Assembly: GCF_006716865.1 (NCBI RefSeq)
Contig: NZ_VFPT01000001.1
Coordinates: 392,001 to 456,000 of the forward strand
Origin: Roseinatronobacter monicus
GTDB taxonomy: Bacteria; Pseudomonadota; Alphaproteobacteria; Rhodobacterales; Rhodobacteraceae
Reading direction: 5' to 3'
Length of the DNA stretch: 64,000 nt
Both the position numbers and the translations under genes were made by a program. Every line of letters begins with the position of its first letter. The first letter of the stretch is position 1. This document shows positions 30,296 to 38,673 of the stretch, in pieces. The notes below the pieces were generated by a model that did no database searches, had not been told where the DNA came from, and saw nothing but the letters and a program-made list of their open reading frames with translations.

Positions 30296-30916
30296 ATGAT
30301 TCGACTGTATTCTGCTCTTGCCGTAGGTCTGATTGCAGCACTTCTGGGTGGGCTTGGATATATGGTGTTTGTCGGGCAGGGCCAGACGGTCCTTGCCCAA
30401 TGCCGCGGCACCTCGATTTCGGGGGGGGGCGGGTCTATTGGCGGGCCGTTCGAGTTGGTGGACCACACTGGCCGCACTGTGACAGAGGCTGATTTCGAAG
30501 CCAAACCGACGCTTGTCTATTTCGGGTACACGTTTTGCCCCGATGTCTGCCCCCTCGACACTGCGCGCAACGCGCAGGCGGTCGATCTGTTGGCCGAGCA
30601 GGGCTATGACGTGACGCCGGTTTTCGTATCTGTCGATCATCAGCGCGACACGCAAGACGCGCTGGCAGAGTATGTGCGCTTCATGCACCCTGAAATGGTC
30701 GGTCTGACCGGCACCGAGGCCCAGATTCGCGCCGCCGCGCAGGCCTATCGCGTCTATTTCGCCTTGCAAGAAACCGATGACGATTTTTATCTGATCGATC
30801 ATTCCACATTCAGCTATTTCCTGCTGCCTGGTCATGGCTTTGTCGATGTCATTCGCCGCGACCAGTCGCCCGAGCAGGTGGCAGATGTCTTGTCCTGTTT
30901 CATGGATAATGCCTGA
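30296..30916 (+). CDS. senC: SCO1/SenC/PrrC family protein
   Basis: A 206-residue membrane-anchored thioredoxin-like copper chaperone. The N-terminal helix covers about 5-27. The copper-binding C81-PDV-C85 and His169 (IDHSTFSY) are in place. It helps cytochrome oxidase assembly and in Rhodobacter (PrrC) influences the PrrB/PrrA signal. A GAGG site lies 8 nt before the chosen ATG. It lies between regB and regA, the conserved reg/prr locus order. Confidence 0.94.
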   Translation: MIRLYSALAVGLIAALLGGLGYMVFVGQGQTVLAQCRGTSISGGGGSIGGPFELVDHTGRTVTEADFEAKPTLVYFGYTFCPDVCPLDTARNAQAVDLLAEQGYDVTPVFVSVDHQRDTQDALAEYVRFMHPEMVGLTGTEAQIRAAAQAYRVYFALQETDDDFYLIDHSTFSYFLLPGHGFVDVIRRDQSPEQVADVLSCFMDNA

Positions 30917-30982
30917 GCGGTTGTACAAATTGACCTTTGCCGCCCCGCGCCCTACTTATCACCCATGAAAGTGAGAGCGCAC

Positions 30983-31540
30983 ATGGAAACTGAAACAGCC
31001 CTGGACCTCGGCCCCGACCCCTCGCTTTTGCTGGTCGATGATGACGAGGTTTTTCTGAAACGTCTGGCCCGCGCCATGCAATCGCGCGGCTTTACGGTCG
31101 AGACAGCAGGCAGCGTTGTTGCGGGCAAGGCGATTGCACGGGCGCGCCCACCTGCCTATGCCGTGATCGACCTGCGGCTGGAAGATGGCAATGGACTGGA
31201 TGTGGTCGAGACATTGCGCGCCGCAAGGGCGGATGCGCGGATCGTGGTTCTGACGGGGTATGGTGCGATTGCAACAGCGGTCGCCGCCGTCAAGATCGGC
31301 GCGACTGATTATCTGTCGAAACCTGCCGATGCCAATGATGTGGTTCGCGCGCTATTGGTGCAGGGCGATGATGCCTTGCCGCTGCCGCCCGAAAACCCGA
31401 TGTCGGCAGACCGCGTGCGCTGGGAACATATCCAGCGCGTCTATGAGCAATGCGACCGCAACGTCTCGGAGACGGCGCGCAGATTAAGCATGCATCGCCG
31501 CACGCTTCAGCGTATTCTGGCCAAACGCTCGCCGCGCTGA
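30983..31540 (+). CDS. regA: Redox response regulator RegA/PrrA
   Basis: A 185-residue response regulator. The receiver domain (about 10-125) has phospho-acceptor Asp63 in AVIDLRLEDG, the same number as in PrrA, and the conserved TGYGAIATAVAAVKIGATDY. The C-terminal Fis-like HTH (about 145-185, VSETARRLSMHRRTLQRILA) is almost invariant in the family. Start chosen at the ATG behind GTGAGAGCGCAC. It activates puf, puc, bch, pet and fixation genes under low oxygen. Confidence 0.96.
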   Translation: METETALDLGPDPSLLLVDDDEVFLKRLARAMQSRGFTVETAGSVVAGKAIARARPPAYAVIDLRLEDGNGLDVVETLRAARADARIVVLTGYGAIATAVAAVKIGATDYLSKPADANDVVRALLVQGDDALPLPPENPMSADRVRWEHIQRVYEQCDRNVSETARRLSMHRRTLQRILAKRSPR

Positions 31541-31619
31541 CGTGCCCCGTGTGACATAATCTGCGTGCAGTGTGCCCGGTTGGACGGATGATGGATTTGC
31601 GGGACCACTAAGCGCCTTT
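31541..31619 (+). other. Spacer after regA
   Basis: No gene or clear terminator. GGATTTGCGGGACC (31594-31607) weakly resembles the TTTGAG-containing flank of the other repeat copies. Confidence 0.3.
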
Positions 31620-31790
31620 GCGCGGCGTCAAGGGCGTCAGCCCGCCGCGCATTGCCGGGCCGCCCCCGGGCACGGCGATTTAGTTGCCACAATAGCATAG
31701 ATCTGATCTTTCGCGGATTCGGCCAGTATAAAGTGCATTGGCTTCAATCGAGGATCGCCGCACCGCGGCCCGGCTCGTGCGCCGTTTCAA
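31620..31790 (+). repeat. Dispersed intergenic repeat, copy B
   Basis: The most diverged of the four copies, but the same order of blocks: GCGCGGCGTCAAGGGCGTCAG, ATTGCCG...CGGCGATT hairpin arms (one arm base changed to keep a G-U pair), TCTGATCTTTCGCGGAT, TATAAAGTGC, and GGATCGCCGCACCGCGGCCC. It lies about 80 nt after regA, in the same direction, and just ahead of an insertion sequence. Confidence 0.72.
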
Positions 31791-31907
31791 TGACCGCAAC
31801 GCCCTTCTGGCCACCATTTGACCATTTAGAGCGCCGCGCTTGAAACGTGAATCGATGGATTCCCTTTGAGGTTGATTTGTGATTCATGTTCCTTGGGAGG
31901 ATGTCTT

Positions 31908-32294
31908 ATGTCATCAGCATTGCCGTCAGCGCTTCGTGCGCGGTTTCAAGAGTGTATTGTAGAAGGATTGAGCGGTCGTGCCGCAGCAGCACGGCTGAAG
32001 TTGTCCGCCGCCACTGGTGTGCGATGGCAACGCAGGCTGCGGGAAACGGGTTCGATTGAGCCGGAGCCCCAAGGCCGTCCTCCTGGTCATGGGAAGCTGT
32101 CTTCTCATCAAGCGTTGCTGGAAGAATTGGTGGCGCAGGATGGTGATATCACTTTGCCAGAACTTGCCGGTGCATTGGAAGCTGCCACTGGCATTACCGC
32201 GCACGCGGCCTCCATCGGGCGGTTTCTGCGCAAGCTCGGATACACATATAAAAAAAGTCGCTGGTTGCCACCGAACGGTTGCGCGCTCATGTGA
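31908..32294 (+). CDS. IS630-type transposase, N-terminal frame
   Basis: A 128-residue HTH part of the transposase (GLSGRAAAARLKLSAATGVRWQ, then a second HTH at about 70-110 with ITAHAASIGRFLRKLGYTYK). An A7 run at 32250-32256 allows a -1 slip that continues as YKKKSLVATERLRAHV into the catalytic frame. Start chosen at MSSALPSALR behind GGGAGGATGTCTT. Confidence 0.85.
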   Translation: MSSALPSALRARFQECIVEGLSGRAAAARLKLSAATGVRWQRRLRETGSIEPEPQGRPPGHGKLSSHQALLEELVAQDGDITLPELAGALEAATGITAHAASIGRFLRKLGYTYKKSRWLPPNGCALM

Positions 32295-32866
32295 AGGAGC
32301 GGCGTAAGAACTGGTTCAGGCATCACCTGCCTGCCATGCAAGCGCATCCTGATCGGCTTGTCTTTATTGATGAAACCTCCGTCAAAACCAACCTGACCCG
32401 TCAATACGGACGCAGTCTCTGCGGAAAGCGCCTGGAAATGGATGCCCCGTTCGGGGCGTGGGGAACGCAGACATTTATCGCTGGTTTGACGCACGACAAT
32501 CTGATCGCGCCGTGGGTCATCAAAGGGGCAATGGATGGTGAAGCCTTTGAGGCCTATGTCCGAAATGTCCTGGCCCCGGAATTACAGCCAGGCACTGTCG
32601 TTATTTGCGACAACCTCGCCACCCATTACAACAAGGCTGCTGCGACGGCTTTAAGAGATGTGGGATGCTGGTTCTTGTACCTGCCGCCATACTCCCCTGA
32701 CCTCAACCCCATCGAGATGGCTTTCTCAAAGCTCAAGGCACATCTGCGTAGGATTGGAGCCAGAACATTCGATCAGATGTTCGACGCGCTCACGGAAATC
32801 TGCGACCTCTTCACACCGGACGAATGCTGGAACTTCTTCTGTGGGGCTGGATATGCATCAGGTTAA
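32279..32866 (+). CDS. IS630-type transposase, catalytic frame
   Basis: A 195-residue DDE domain: acidic triad candidates in VFIDETSVKTN, VICDNLATH and SPDLNPIEMAFSKLK. The frame is open upstream to the A7 slip site, so the natural product is probably the fusion with the preceding frame. It appears intact. Confidence 0.87.
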   Translation: MRAHVKERRKNWFRHHLPAMQAHPDRLVFIDETSVKTNLTRQYGRSLCGKRLEMDAPFGAWGTQTFIAGLTHDNLIAPWVIKGAMDGEAFEAYVRNVLAPELQPGTVVICDNLATHYNKAAATALRDVGCWFLYLPPYSPDLNPIEMAFSKLKAHLRRIGARTFDQMFDALTEICDLFTPDECWNFFCGAGYASG

Positions 32867-32960
32867 AGGCTCGACGCTCTAGGTCAAAGATGCTGGACAA
32901 CTGCCCGATACACTGCTTCCATCGGGGTAGTTTTGTCAGGGACGTCGCGAGGGAGAGAGC

Positions 32961-33323
32961 ATGCGCCTAATGTTGATCTTGTCCGCCGCCCTTCTTGCGG
33001 CCTGTGCCGCGCCCCAAGACCGCTGTGTCCGTCAGGCGCAAACCGAACTGACTGCGCTGGACGCAAAGATCGCCGACAGCGCGCAAGCTCTTGCGCGCGG
33101 CCATCGCATTATCCCCGCGACCGAACGGCGCACAACACTGCATCTATGCGCTTGGCCGAGAGAACCGGTCTTGTTCTGCACCCGCCATACACCGGAAGCG
33201 CCTGAGACGCGCGTGGCCGTGGACAGGGCCAGTGAGCAGGCGCAACTTGACCGGCTGCGCGCAGAGCGCGCCGAGGTTGCCGCCGCAACCGCCACTCGCA
33301 TCGCACAGTGCCGCGCTGCCTGA
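32961..33323 (+). CDS. Small predicted lipoprotein
   Basis: A 120-residue protein with a lipobox LLAACAAP, so the mature protein would start at Cys15. The mature part is helical and charged (probable coiled coil at about 90-118) and contains four more Cys residues. Function unknown. A GAGGGAGAGAGC ribosome site precedes the ATG. The upstream IS element ends 79 nt before, so part of its promoter may have been replaced. Confidence 0.75.
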   Translation: MRLMLILSAALLAACAAPQDRCVRQAQTELTALDAKIADSAQALARGHRIIPATERRTTLHLCAWPREPVLFCTRHTPEAPETRVAVDRASEQAQLDRLRAERAEVAAATATRIAQCRAA

Positions 33324-33394
33324 AATCGCTTTAACCTTTTGTTTTCTCGCAATCTCGCACCGAAAAAAGTCCATCAACTTTTTCTGAAATTGCT

Positions 33395-34204
33395 TTAATG
33401 CGCCGGTACAGAAACTGGGTCCAGCAGGGTGCGCCCGCCATCAATGGTCATGATCTGTCCGGTCATGAAGGCCGCAGCATCCGAGGCCAGAAATTGCACT
33501 GCTTCCGCCGCCTCTGACGCGGCACCGATCCGGCCCATCGGGGTTTGCCGCAGGATCAGTTCGCGGTAATTGTCATGCGTGTGCATCTGATCTTTCAGAT
33601 TGGCACTCATGACGCTGCCAAGTGCGACACCGTTGATGCGGATGCGGTGCTGCGCAAAGGCCACAGCCATTGACCGTGTCATCTGGTCGAGCGCTGCCGA
33701 TGCGATGGAATAGGCCATCAACTCGGGCTGCGTGCGCCGTGCCGCGATAGAGGACAGGTTAATGATAGAGCCGATGGCGTGCTTGCGCTCGTCCGCGCCT
33801 TCGGCCTGCGTGATCATGCGCTTGGCCACAAGCTGGCTAAGTTTCAGGCTGGCAATCAGGTTTTGCTGCAACGCTTCCTGCACGGTGTCGCTTTGGTCAT
33901 CCAGCGGGTCAGACGCAATACATTGGCGCGTTGCGTTCACCAGAATGTCGATATGCTCATACGCATCAATCGTCGCCGAGAGCAGATTGGCCAAAGTCAG
34001 CCGTTCGCGCAGATCGCCCGCAAAGAAGGTGGCGTGGTCTTCGGCACCTGACATGGTGGCGACTTCGGCTTTCAGCCGCGATTCATCGCGGTCAGCCAGA
34101 ACCACATTGGCACCCTGATCCACAAAATGCCGTGCGATGGCCAGACCGACGCCATTCGCAGCCCCTGTCACAATCGCGGTCTTGCCTGCTATGGAAAAGC
34201 TCAT
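33395..34204 (-). CDS. SDR family protein with altered catalytic site
   Basis: A 269-residue short-chain dehydrogenase/reductase-fold protein. The cofactor motif TGAANGVG (residues 13-20) is intact and the acidic residue at LADRDE favours NAD. However the catalytic YxxxK reads Y165-SIA-S169, so Lys is replaced by Ser, and the NNAG motif reads NATR (90-93). Ser151/152 and Tyr165 remain. Start chosen at MSFSIAGK behind AAGGACGG. It may be a non-catalytic or unusual SDR. It ends close to the lipoprotein gene end (convergent). Confidence 0.85.
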   Translation of the reverse strand: MSFSIAGKTAIVTGAANGVGLAIARHFVDQGANVVLADRDESRLKAEVATMSGAEDHATFFAGDLRERLTLANLLSATIDAYEHIDILVNATRQCIASDPLDDQSDTVQEALQQNLIASLKLSQLVAKRMITQAEGADERKHAIGSIINLSSIAARRTQPELMAYSIASAALDQMTRSMAVAFAQHRIRINGVALGSVMSANLKDQMHTHDNYRELILRQTPMGRIGAASEAAEAVQFLASDAAAFMTGQIMTIDGGRTLLDPVSVPAH

Positions 34205-34214
34205 GATGCCGTCC

Positions 34215-35249
34215 TTATCGCCGCGTCCGCGCCACGGGGGCTGATGCGGGTTTCTTGCGCGGGTTCTGCGCCAGCCAGACACGGAATGTGCCTGTCTCGG
34301 CAATGATCTCATGTTTGGTGAACAGGCTGGCCAAGGCCACCTCGTAGGGCAAATGCCGGTTTGCCACCATCCACAGCTTGCCCCGGTTGCCCAAGCTGCG
34401 CGCGGCGGACGCGATAAAGGCCAGCCCCAATTCGGGTTGCGGTTTGCGGCCCGTGTGAAAGGGCGGGTTCATCACCACACCATCGACCGGGCCGGGCAGG
34501 GCAAAATTGCAGGCATCGTGCCAGTGGAACTGCGCGCGCGGGTCGGTGATATTGCTGCGCGCCAGTTCCAGCGCGCTGGCCTCTGCCTCGACCAGATGCA
34601 GCGCCTCGACCCCATTGCGTGCCAGACAGGCGGCGGACAGATAGCCCCAGCCCGCGCCCAGATCGGCCATGCGCGCTGGCAGTTTGTCGGGCAGGTGTTG
34701 CGCCAGCAGCGCTGATCCGGGGTCGATCCCGTCGGCAGAGAACACACCCGGCAAGGTCTGGAAATCGCCCAAGTCCGGGTCCGAGACGGTTTGTGGCTGT
34801 GCCTGCCAATCGCTGAAATCCGTGCCCGATGGGGCGAACCAGAACAGCTTGCCATGCGCCTTGGAGACTGTTCCCGACACCTCAACCCGCGCACGCACGG
34901 CCTTGAGGACCGACTCGATCCCATCGGTTTTCTGACCATCCACCAGCACAAGGTCAGCCCCCAGTTGCACCGCTTGTGCAATCAGCGCCAGCCCTTCGGC
35001 CTTGGCGCGCGGCAGACAAACCAGCGCTATAGGGGCCGCGACGGGTGCCTGCGCAAGCTCAAAGCCCGCCTGCACAAGCGCGTCATGGTCGGGGCGGAAC
35101 CCTTGCGCCAGCTTCAGGCGCGCGGCGGGCAGCGGGTCGAACCGCTCGCCCGCGCGGGGGCGCAGCACAGAGATGTCGCCCTCGGGCAAGCTCAGACCTT
35201 CGTCAAAGGCCAGTGTCAGCCGTGCCTCGCGCGGGGCAGGGTCAGTCAT
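34215..35249 (-). CDS. RsmC-like class I SAM methyltransferase
   Basis: A 344-residue protein with an RsmC-like layout: a diverged N-terminal methyltransferase-like half (to about 170) and a catalytic C-terminal half with LGAGWGYLSA (SAM-binding motif I) and MNPPFHTG (NPPF/Y motif for N-methylation of a nucleobase). It probably methylates guanine in 16S rRNA (G1207 in E. coli). Two starts are possible (35249 or 35270); neither has a strong ribosome site. Lies 10 nt upstream of the SDR gene and likely shares its operon. Confidence 0.8.
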   Translation of the reverse strand: MTDPAPREARLTLAFDEGLSLPEGDISVLRPRAGERFDPLPAARLKLAQGFRPDHDALVQAGFELAQAPVAAPIALVCLPRAKAEGLALIAQAVQLGADLVLVDGQKTDGIESVLKAVRARVEVSGTVSKAHGKLFWFAPSGTDFSDWQAQPQTVSDPDLGDFQTLPGVFSADGIDPGSALLAQHLPDKLPARMADLGAGWGYLSAACLARNGVEALHLVEAEASALELARSNITDPRAQFHWHDACNFALPGPVDGVVMNPPFHTGRKPQPELGLAFIASAARSLGNRGKLWMVANRHLPYEVALASLFTKHEIIAETGTFRVWLAQNPRKKPASAPVARTRR

Positions 35250-35286
35250 GATTGGGGATATGTTTGCCATGGCGGCGCACCGCGCC

Positions 35287-35640
35287 CTATTCTTCTTTTT
35301 CCAGCGTGCATTGCAGCGGGTGTTGGTGTCGCCGCGCAAAATCCATCACTTGCGCAACCTTGGTTTCCGCGACCTCATAAGAGAAGACGCCAACAACTGC
35401 CACCCCTTTCTTGTGAACGGTCAGCATGATGTCAAAAGCCATGGCGTGCGACATGCCGAAGAAACGCTCCAGCACATGCACGACAAATTCCATCGGCGTG
35501 TAGTCGTCATTCAGCAACATGACCTTATACATGGGCGGGCGTTTGGTGCGCGTGCGCGTCTTTGTGACCACAGCGCCATCATCTTGTGGCCCGTCCGAGT
35601 CGTCGTCGGTCATCTGTGGGTCGCGGTTCATATGAATCAT
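35287..35640 (-). CDS. clpS: ATP-dependent Clp protease adaptor ClpS
   Basis: A protein of about 117 residues. The acidic, flexible N-terminus is followed by the ClpS core: [20 protein letters not shown] (N-degron pocket with NDDYTPM), [20 protein letters not shown] and the C-terminal AETKVAQV. It delivers N-end-rule substrates to ClpAP. Start could also be the ATG at 35631; neither site is strong. clpA is not in the window. Confidence 0.93.
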   Translation of the reverse strand: MIHMNRDPQMTDDDSDGPQDDGAVVTKTRTRTKRPPMYKVMLLNDDYTPMEFVVHVLERFFGMSHAMAFDIMLTVHKKGVAVVGVFSYEVAETKVAQVMDFARRHQHPLQCTLEKEE

Positions 35641-35730
35641 CAACTCTTTCAAAGGCTGGATTGCGGCTGCACAAAGCAATATAGCGTATCACATCGTTCT
35701 GAAACCCCCCCCGTTGCAAGGCCAAAGCCG

Positions 35731-36435
35731 ATGACCCGCATCACAACTATCGGATTCGATGCTGATGACACGCTTTGGCATAATGAGCGCTTCTTTCGCA
35801 TCACACAGGAACATTTCGCGGCTCTGTTGGCCGATTATACTGACAAAGACACGCTTATGGCGCGCCTGCTTGCGGCAGAAAGACGCAATCTTGGGCAATA
35901 TGGCTTCGGGATTAAGGGCTTTGTGTTGTCGATGATCGAAACCGCGATTGACGTAACACAACAGCGTGTCCCTGCCAGCGTGATTGCCGAATTGCTGGCC
36001 GCAGGTCAGGACATGCTGCGCCACCCCATCGAATTGCTGCCCCATGCACAGGATGCCATTGCCGCGCTGGCCCCCTCGCACAAGCTGGTTCTTATCACCA
36101 AGGGCGATCTGCTGGATCAGGAACGCAAACTGGCGCAATCGGGTCTGGGCGAGATGTTTGACGCGGTCGAGATTGTCTCGAACAAGACCCCGCCGGTCTA
36201 TGCCGAGATTTTTGCCCGCCACGGCGATGGGCCGGAAGCGGCGCTGATGGTGGGCAATTCGATGCGATTCGATGTGATTCCTCCCATAATGGCGGGGGGT
36301 TGGGGGGTTCATGTGCCGCATGGGATCGAGTGGGAGATCGAATGGGCCGAGACACCAGGCGATCATCCGCGCTTTCGCACCATCGCGCATCTGGGCGAAT
36401 TGGACGAATTGGTCGGTTGGATTGATGGCAGCTAA
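35731..36435 (+). CDS. HAD family hydrolase
   Basis: A 234-residue haloacid-dehalogenase fold phosphatase, of the type that includes YjjG-like nucleotidases. Motif I is GFDADDTLWHN (nucleophile Asp at 10 and general acid Asp at 12), motif II LITKGD, motif III/IV K...VGNSMRFDV. The substrate is unknown. ATG chosen because it starts the conserved domain; the upstream in-frame sequence overlaps clpS antisense. It is divergent from clpS. Confidence 0.88.
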   Translation: MTRITTIGFDADDTLWHNERFFRITQEHFAALLADYTDKDTLMARLLAAERRNLGQYGFGIKGFVLSMIETAIDVTQQRVPASVIAELLAAGQDMLRHPIELLPHAQDAIAALAPSHKLVLITKGDLLDQERKLAQSGLGEMFDAVEIVSNKTPPVYAEIFARHGDGPEAALMVGNSMRFDVIPPIMAGGWGVHVPHGIEWEIEWAETPGDHPRFRTIAHLGELDELVGWIDGS

Positions 36436-36615
36436 GGCGCGTGCCGAATATGGTATAGCGCTTGAGGCAGGCCACAATATTTGCCCAAATCTTGATGAAG
36501 AAACGCCTAAAATGCATTGAAAATTCATGCTTTTCCTGAGGGCGCGGTCGTGCTAACCTCTGACTGAGCAGTAAGCCCGAATAAAAAATAAATTGGGCAG
36601 AATCAGAGGCACAGT

Positions 36616-38628
36616 ATGCAGGCGCACTCCATGCGATTCTATCGCCATGTGTTGGCGACCGTTTTGCTTATGGCCGTATCCATTGGTGCGGGAATATCTC
36701 ATGCGGCACCCTATGCTGCGATGGTGATGGATGCGCGCAACGGCGAAGTCATATTTGCACGCAACCACGACACCAAACTGCACCCTGCATCCCTGACTAA
36801 AATGATGACGCTGTATGTCGCCTTTGAGGCGATCAAACATGGCGAAGTAACACTGGATACGCAGTTTACCACCAGCCGACGTGCCACGCAGCAGACCTGC
36901 GTTTGCCTTGGGCTGCGTGAAGGTCAGCGCCTTTCCCTGCGTTATCTGATCCGGGCTGCGGCGTTGCGCTCTGCCAATGATGCCGCTGTGGTAATCGCCG
37001 AAGGGATTTCCGGCTCGGTCGAAGCCTTTGCCGAGCGTATGACCCGCACAGCCCAAGCAATGGGCATGAACAACACCAGCTTTCGCAACCCGCATGGGCT
37101 GACGCAGGCAGGCCACCTGTCGACCGCACGCGACATGACCATTCTGGGTCGTCAGCTGTATTTCGACTATCCGCAATATTTTAACATCTTCTCACGCCGC
37201 AGCGACCATGCGGGTGTGGCGACAGTTCCCAACACCAACCGCCGCTTTCTGGATGCCTATTCCGGGGCCGACGGGATCAAGACAGGCTACACGCGCGCCG
37301 CAGGTTTCAATCTGACAGCGTCGGCAAAACGGGGCGGCAAGCATATCATTTCGACAATGTTCGGGGGCAGCTCCACCGCGGCGCGCAATGCGCATGTTGC
37401 GGAGCTTATGGATATTGGGTTTAGCCGTGCGGCCGCACGTGTGGCGACTCGCGCGCCAGCCACTCCGGCCTATCGCGGGCGCGGGACTGTGGCGGTGGCA
37501 CAAGCGCCCACGCGCAATGGTGATGACGACCCGAGTGCTGCGGCCAAGACAATCCGTTTGCAAACCGCCGTCCGCACCAGCCTGCGGCCAGAGCCGCGCC
37601 CGACCAGCGGCCCGGATGATGCAATCCTTATGGCCGTGCGCGAAAGTGTGGACAGTGCCGTGTCCGAACTGGCTGTCAGTTCCGCTGTGGCAGATGCGGA
37701 AACAAGGGCGTCTGATACCTCGGCAACGGATGCAGCAGATACAGATATGGCAGGGCTGGCCCCGGATGCGCTTGGTGTGACGCCACCACCCCGTCCGGCG
37801 GATGTTTTGCAGTCAGACACCGCAACAGAGGTGGCGCTGGATGCCGCCATTGCAGCCGGGTTCACGATCGCCGACCCCGACGATATCGCGCAACTCAGCG
37901 ACCTGGACGGCGCGTCGCTTGACGACGCGGTGGTTGCGTCAGAGGAGACTGGAAATTCCGCGCCAGAAGATGTGGTCCTGATGTCCGAAGCTGTGGACAT
38001 GAACCAAGATGACAGCGCCACCGCCCCCGCACAGATCGCAGAGGCGGCGCAGGACACCCCCGACACGCAGATTGCGGCCCGTGATGATGCGGAATTGGGC
38101 GATGACGGTGAGGTGACTTGGATCGGTGCATCGGAATCGATGCTGGCCGAGGCCGCTTCCGAGGATGACCTGATCCAGGACGAAGATGGCGCGTTCCAGA
38201 TGGCGGCGCTGGACAGCGGCGCAGCCGCCGCCCCGCAAGCCAATTCCGGCATGATTCTGACCAGCACCCCCAGCCAGCCACGCGGCGCAGAGGTCACACC
38301 GCAAGCCCTTGCCAGTGCAATCGAGGCAAATCTGAGTGCCACGGCGTCGGACACCGGCCCCGAAGTGGTCACGCGACTGTCGACATCGGATGGCGGGCGA
38401 CTGTGGGGGGTGTCTTTGGGCCAGTTCAATTCGCGCAACGCCGCAGAGCGCAGCCTGATAACTGTCAAGATGGCCGAGGCGGCAGCACTTGGCAATGGCG
38501 TCAGCCGTATCCGGCAGGCCAGTGGCCGGTTCGAGGCAACCGTCGCCGGCCTGACCCAGACCGAGGCAGAACGCGCCTGCCTGCGCCTGTCCGCGCGCAG
38601 CATGGATTGCTCCATCGCCCAGCCGTGA
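36616..38628 (+). CDS. D-alanyl-D-alanine carboxypeptidase with C-terminal SPOR domain
   Basis: A 670-residue low-molecular-weight PBP. Signal peptide at about 1-30. Peptidase S11 domain at 31-270 with S59-LT-K62, S119-A-N121 and K222-T-G224. A long acidic Ala/Asp/Ser-rich linker spans about 290-565, and the last 85 residues form a SPOR domain (WGVSLGQFNSRNAAERSL), which binds denuded peptidoglycan at the division site. It trims stem peptides in the periplasm. The linker is unusually long compared with a typical DacA. Start has AGAGG 7 nt upstream. Confidence 0.92.
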   Translation: MQAHSMRFYRHVLATVLLMAVSIGAGISHAAPYAAMVMDARNGEVIFARNHDTKLHPASLTKMMTLYVAFEAIKHGEVTLDTQFTTSRRATQQTCVCLGLREGQRLSLRYLIRAAALRSANDAAVVIAEGISGSVEAFAERMTRTAQAMGMNNTSFRNPHGLTQAGHLSTARDMTILGRQLYFDYPQYFNIFSRRSDHAGVATVPNTNRRFLDAYSGADGIKTGYTRAAGFNLTASAKRGGKHIISTMFGGSSTAARNAHVAELMDIGFSRAAARVATRAPATPAYRGRGTVAVAQAPTRNGDDDPSAAAKTIRLQTAVRTSLRPEPRPTSGPDDAILMAVRESVDSAVSELAVSSAVADAETRASDTSATDAADTDMAGLAPDALGVTPPPRPADVLQSDTATEVALDAAIAAGFTIADPDDIAQLSDLDGASLDDAVVASEETGNSAPEDVVLMSEAVDMNQDDSATAPAQIAEAAQDTPDTQIAARDDAELGDDGEVTWIGASESMLAEAASEDDLIQDEDGAFQMAALDSGAAAAPQANSGMILTSTPSQPRGAEVTPQALASAIEANLSATASDTGPEVVTRLSTSDGGRLWGVSLGQFNSRNAAERSLITVKMAEAAALGNGVSRIRQASGRFEATVAGLTQTEAERACLRLSARSMDCSIAQP

Positions 38629-38673
38629 TGGTCCCCATAGCCAGCGGGCGGGTCTTCGCGGTATAGTGTCGCC

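Larger units (their letters stand above)
31827..32881 (+). mobile_element. IS630-type insertion sequence, different from copies 1 and 2
   Basis: An element of about 1.05 kb bounded by TA at both ends (31827-31828 and 32880-32881). Ends TAGAGCGCCGCGCTT and TAGAGCGTCGAGCCTT are imperfect inverted repeats. It holds two frames joined by a -1 shift. The ends and transposase differ clearly from the element at 7350 and 47961, so two IS630 subfamilies are present. Confidence 0.85.

Noticed and set aside
35002..35730. Upstream extension of the HAD gene
   Set aside because: It crosses clpS and the methyltransferase start on the other strand; the conserved domain begins at 35731.
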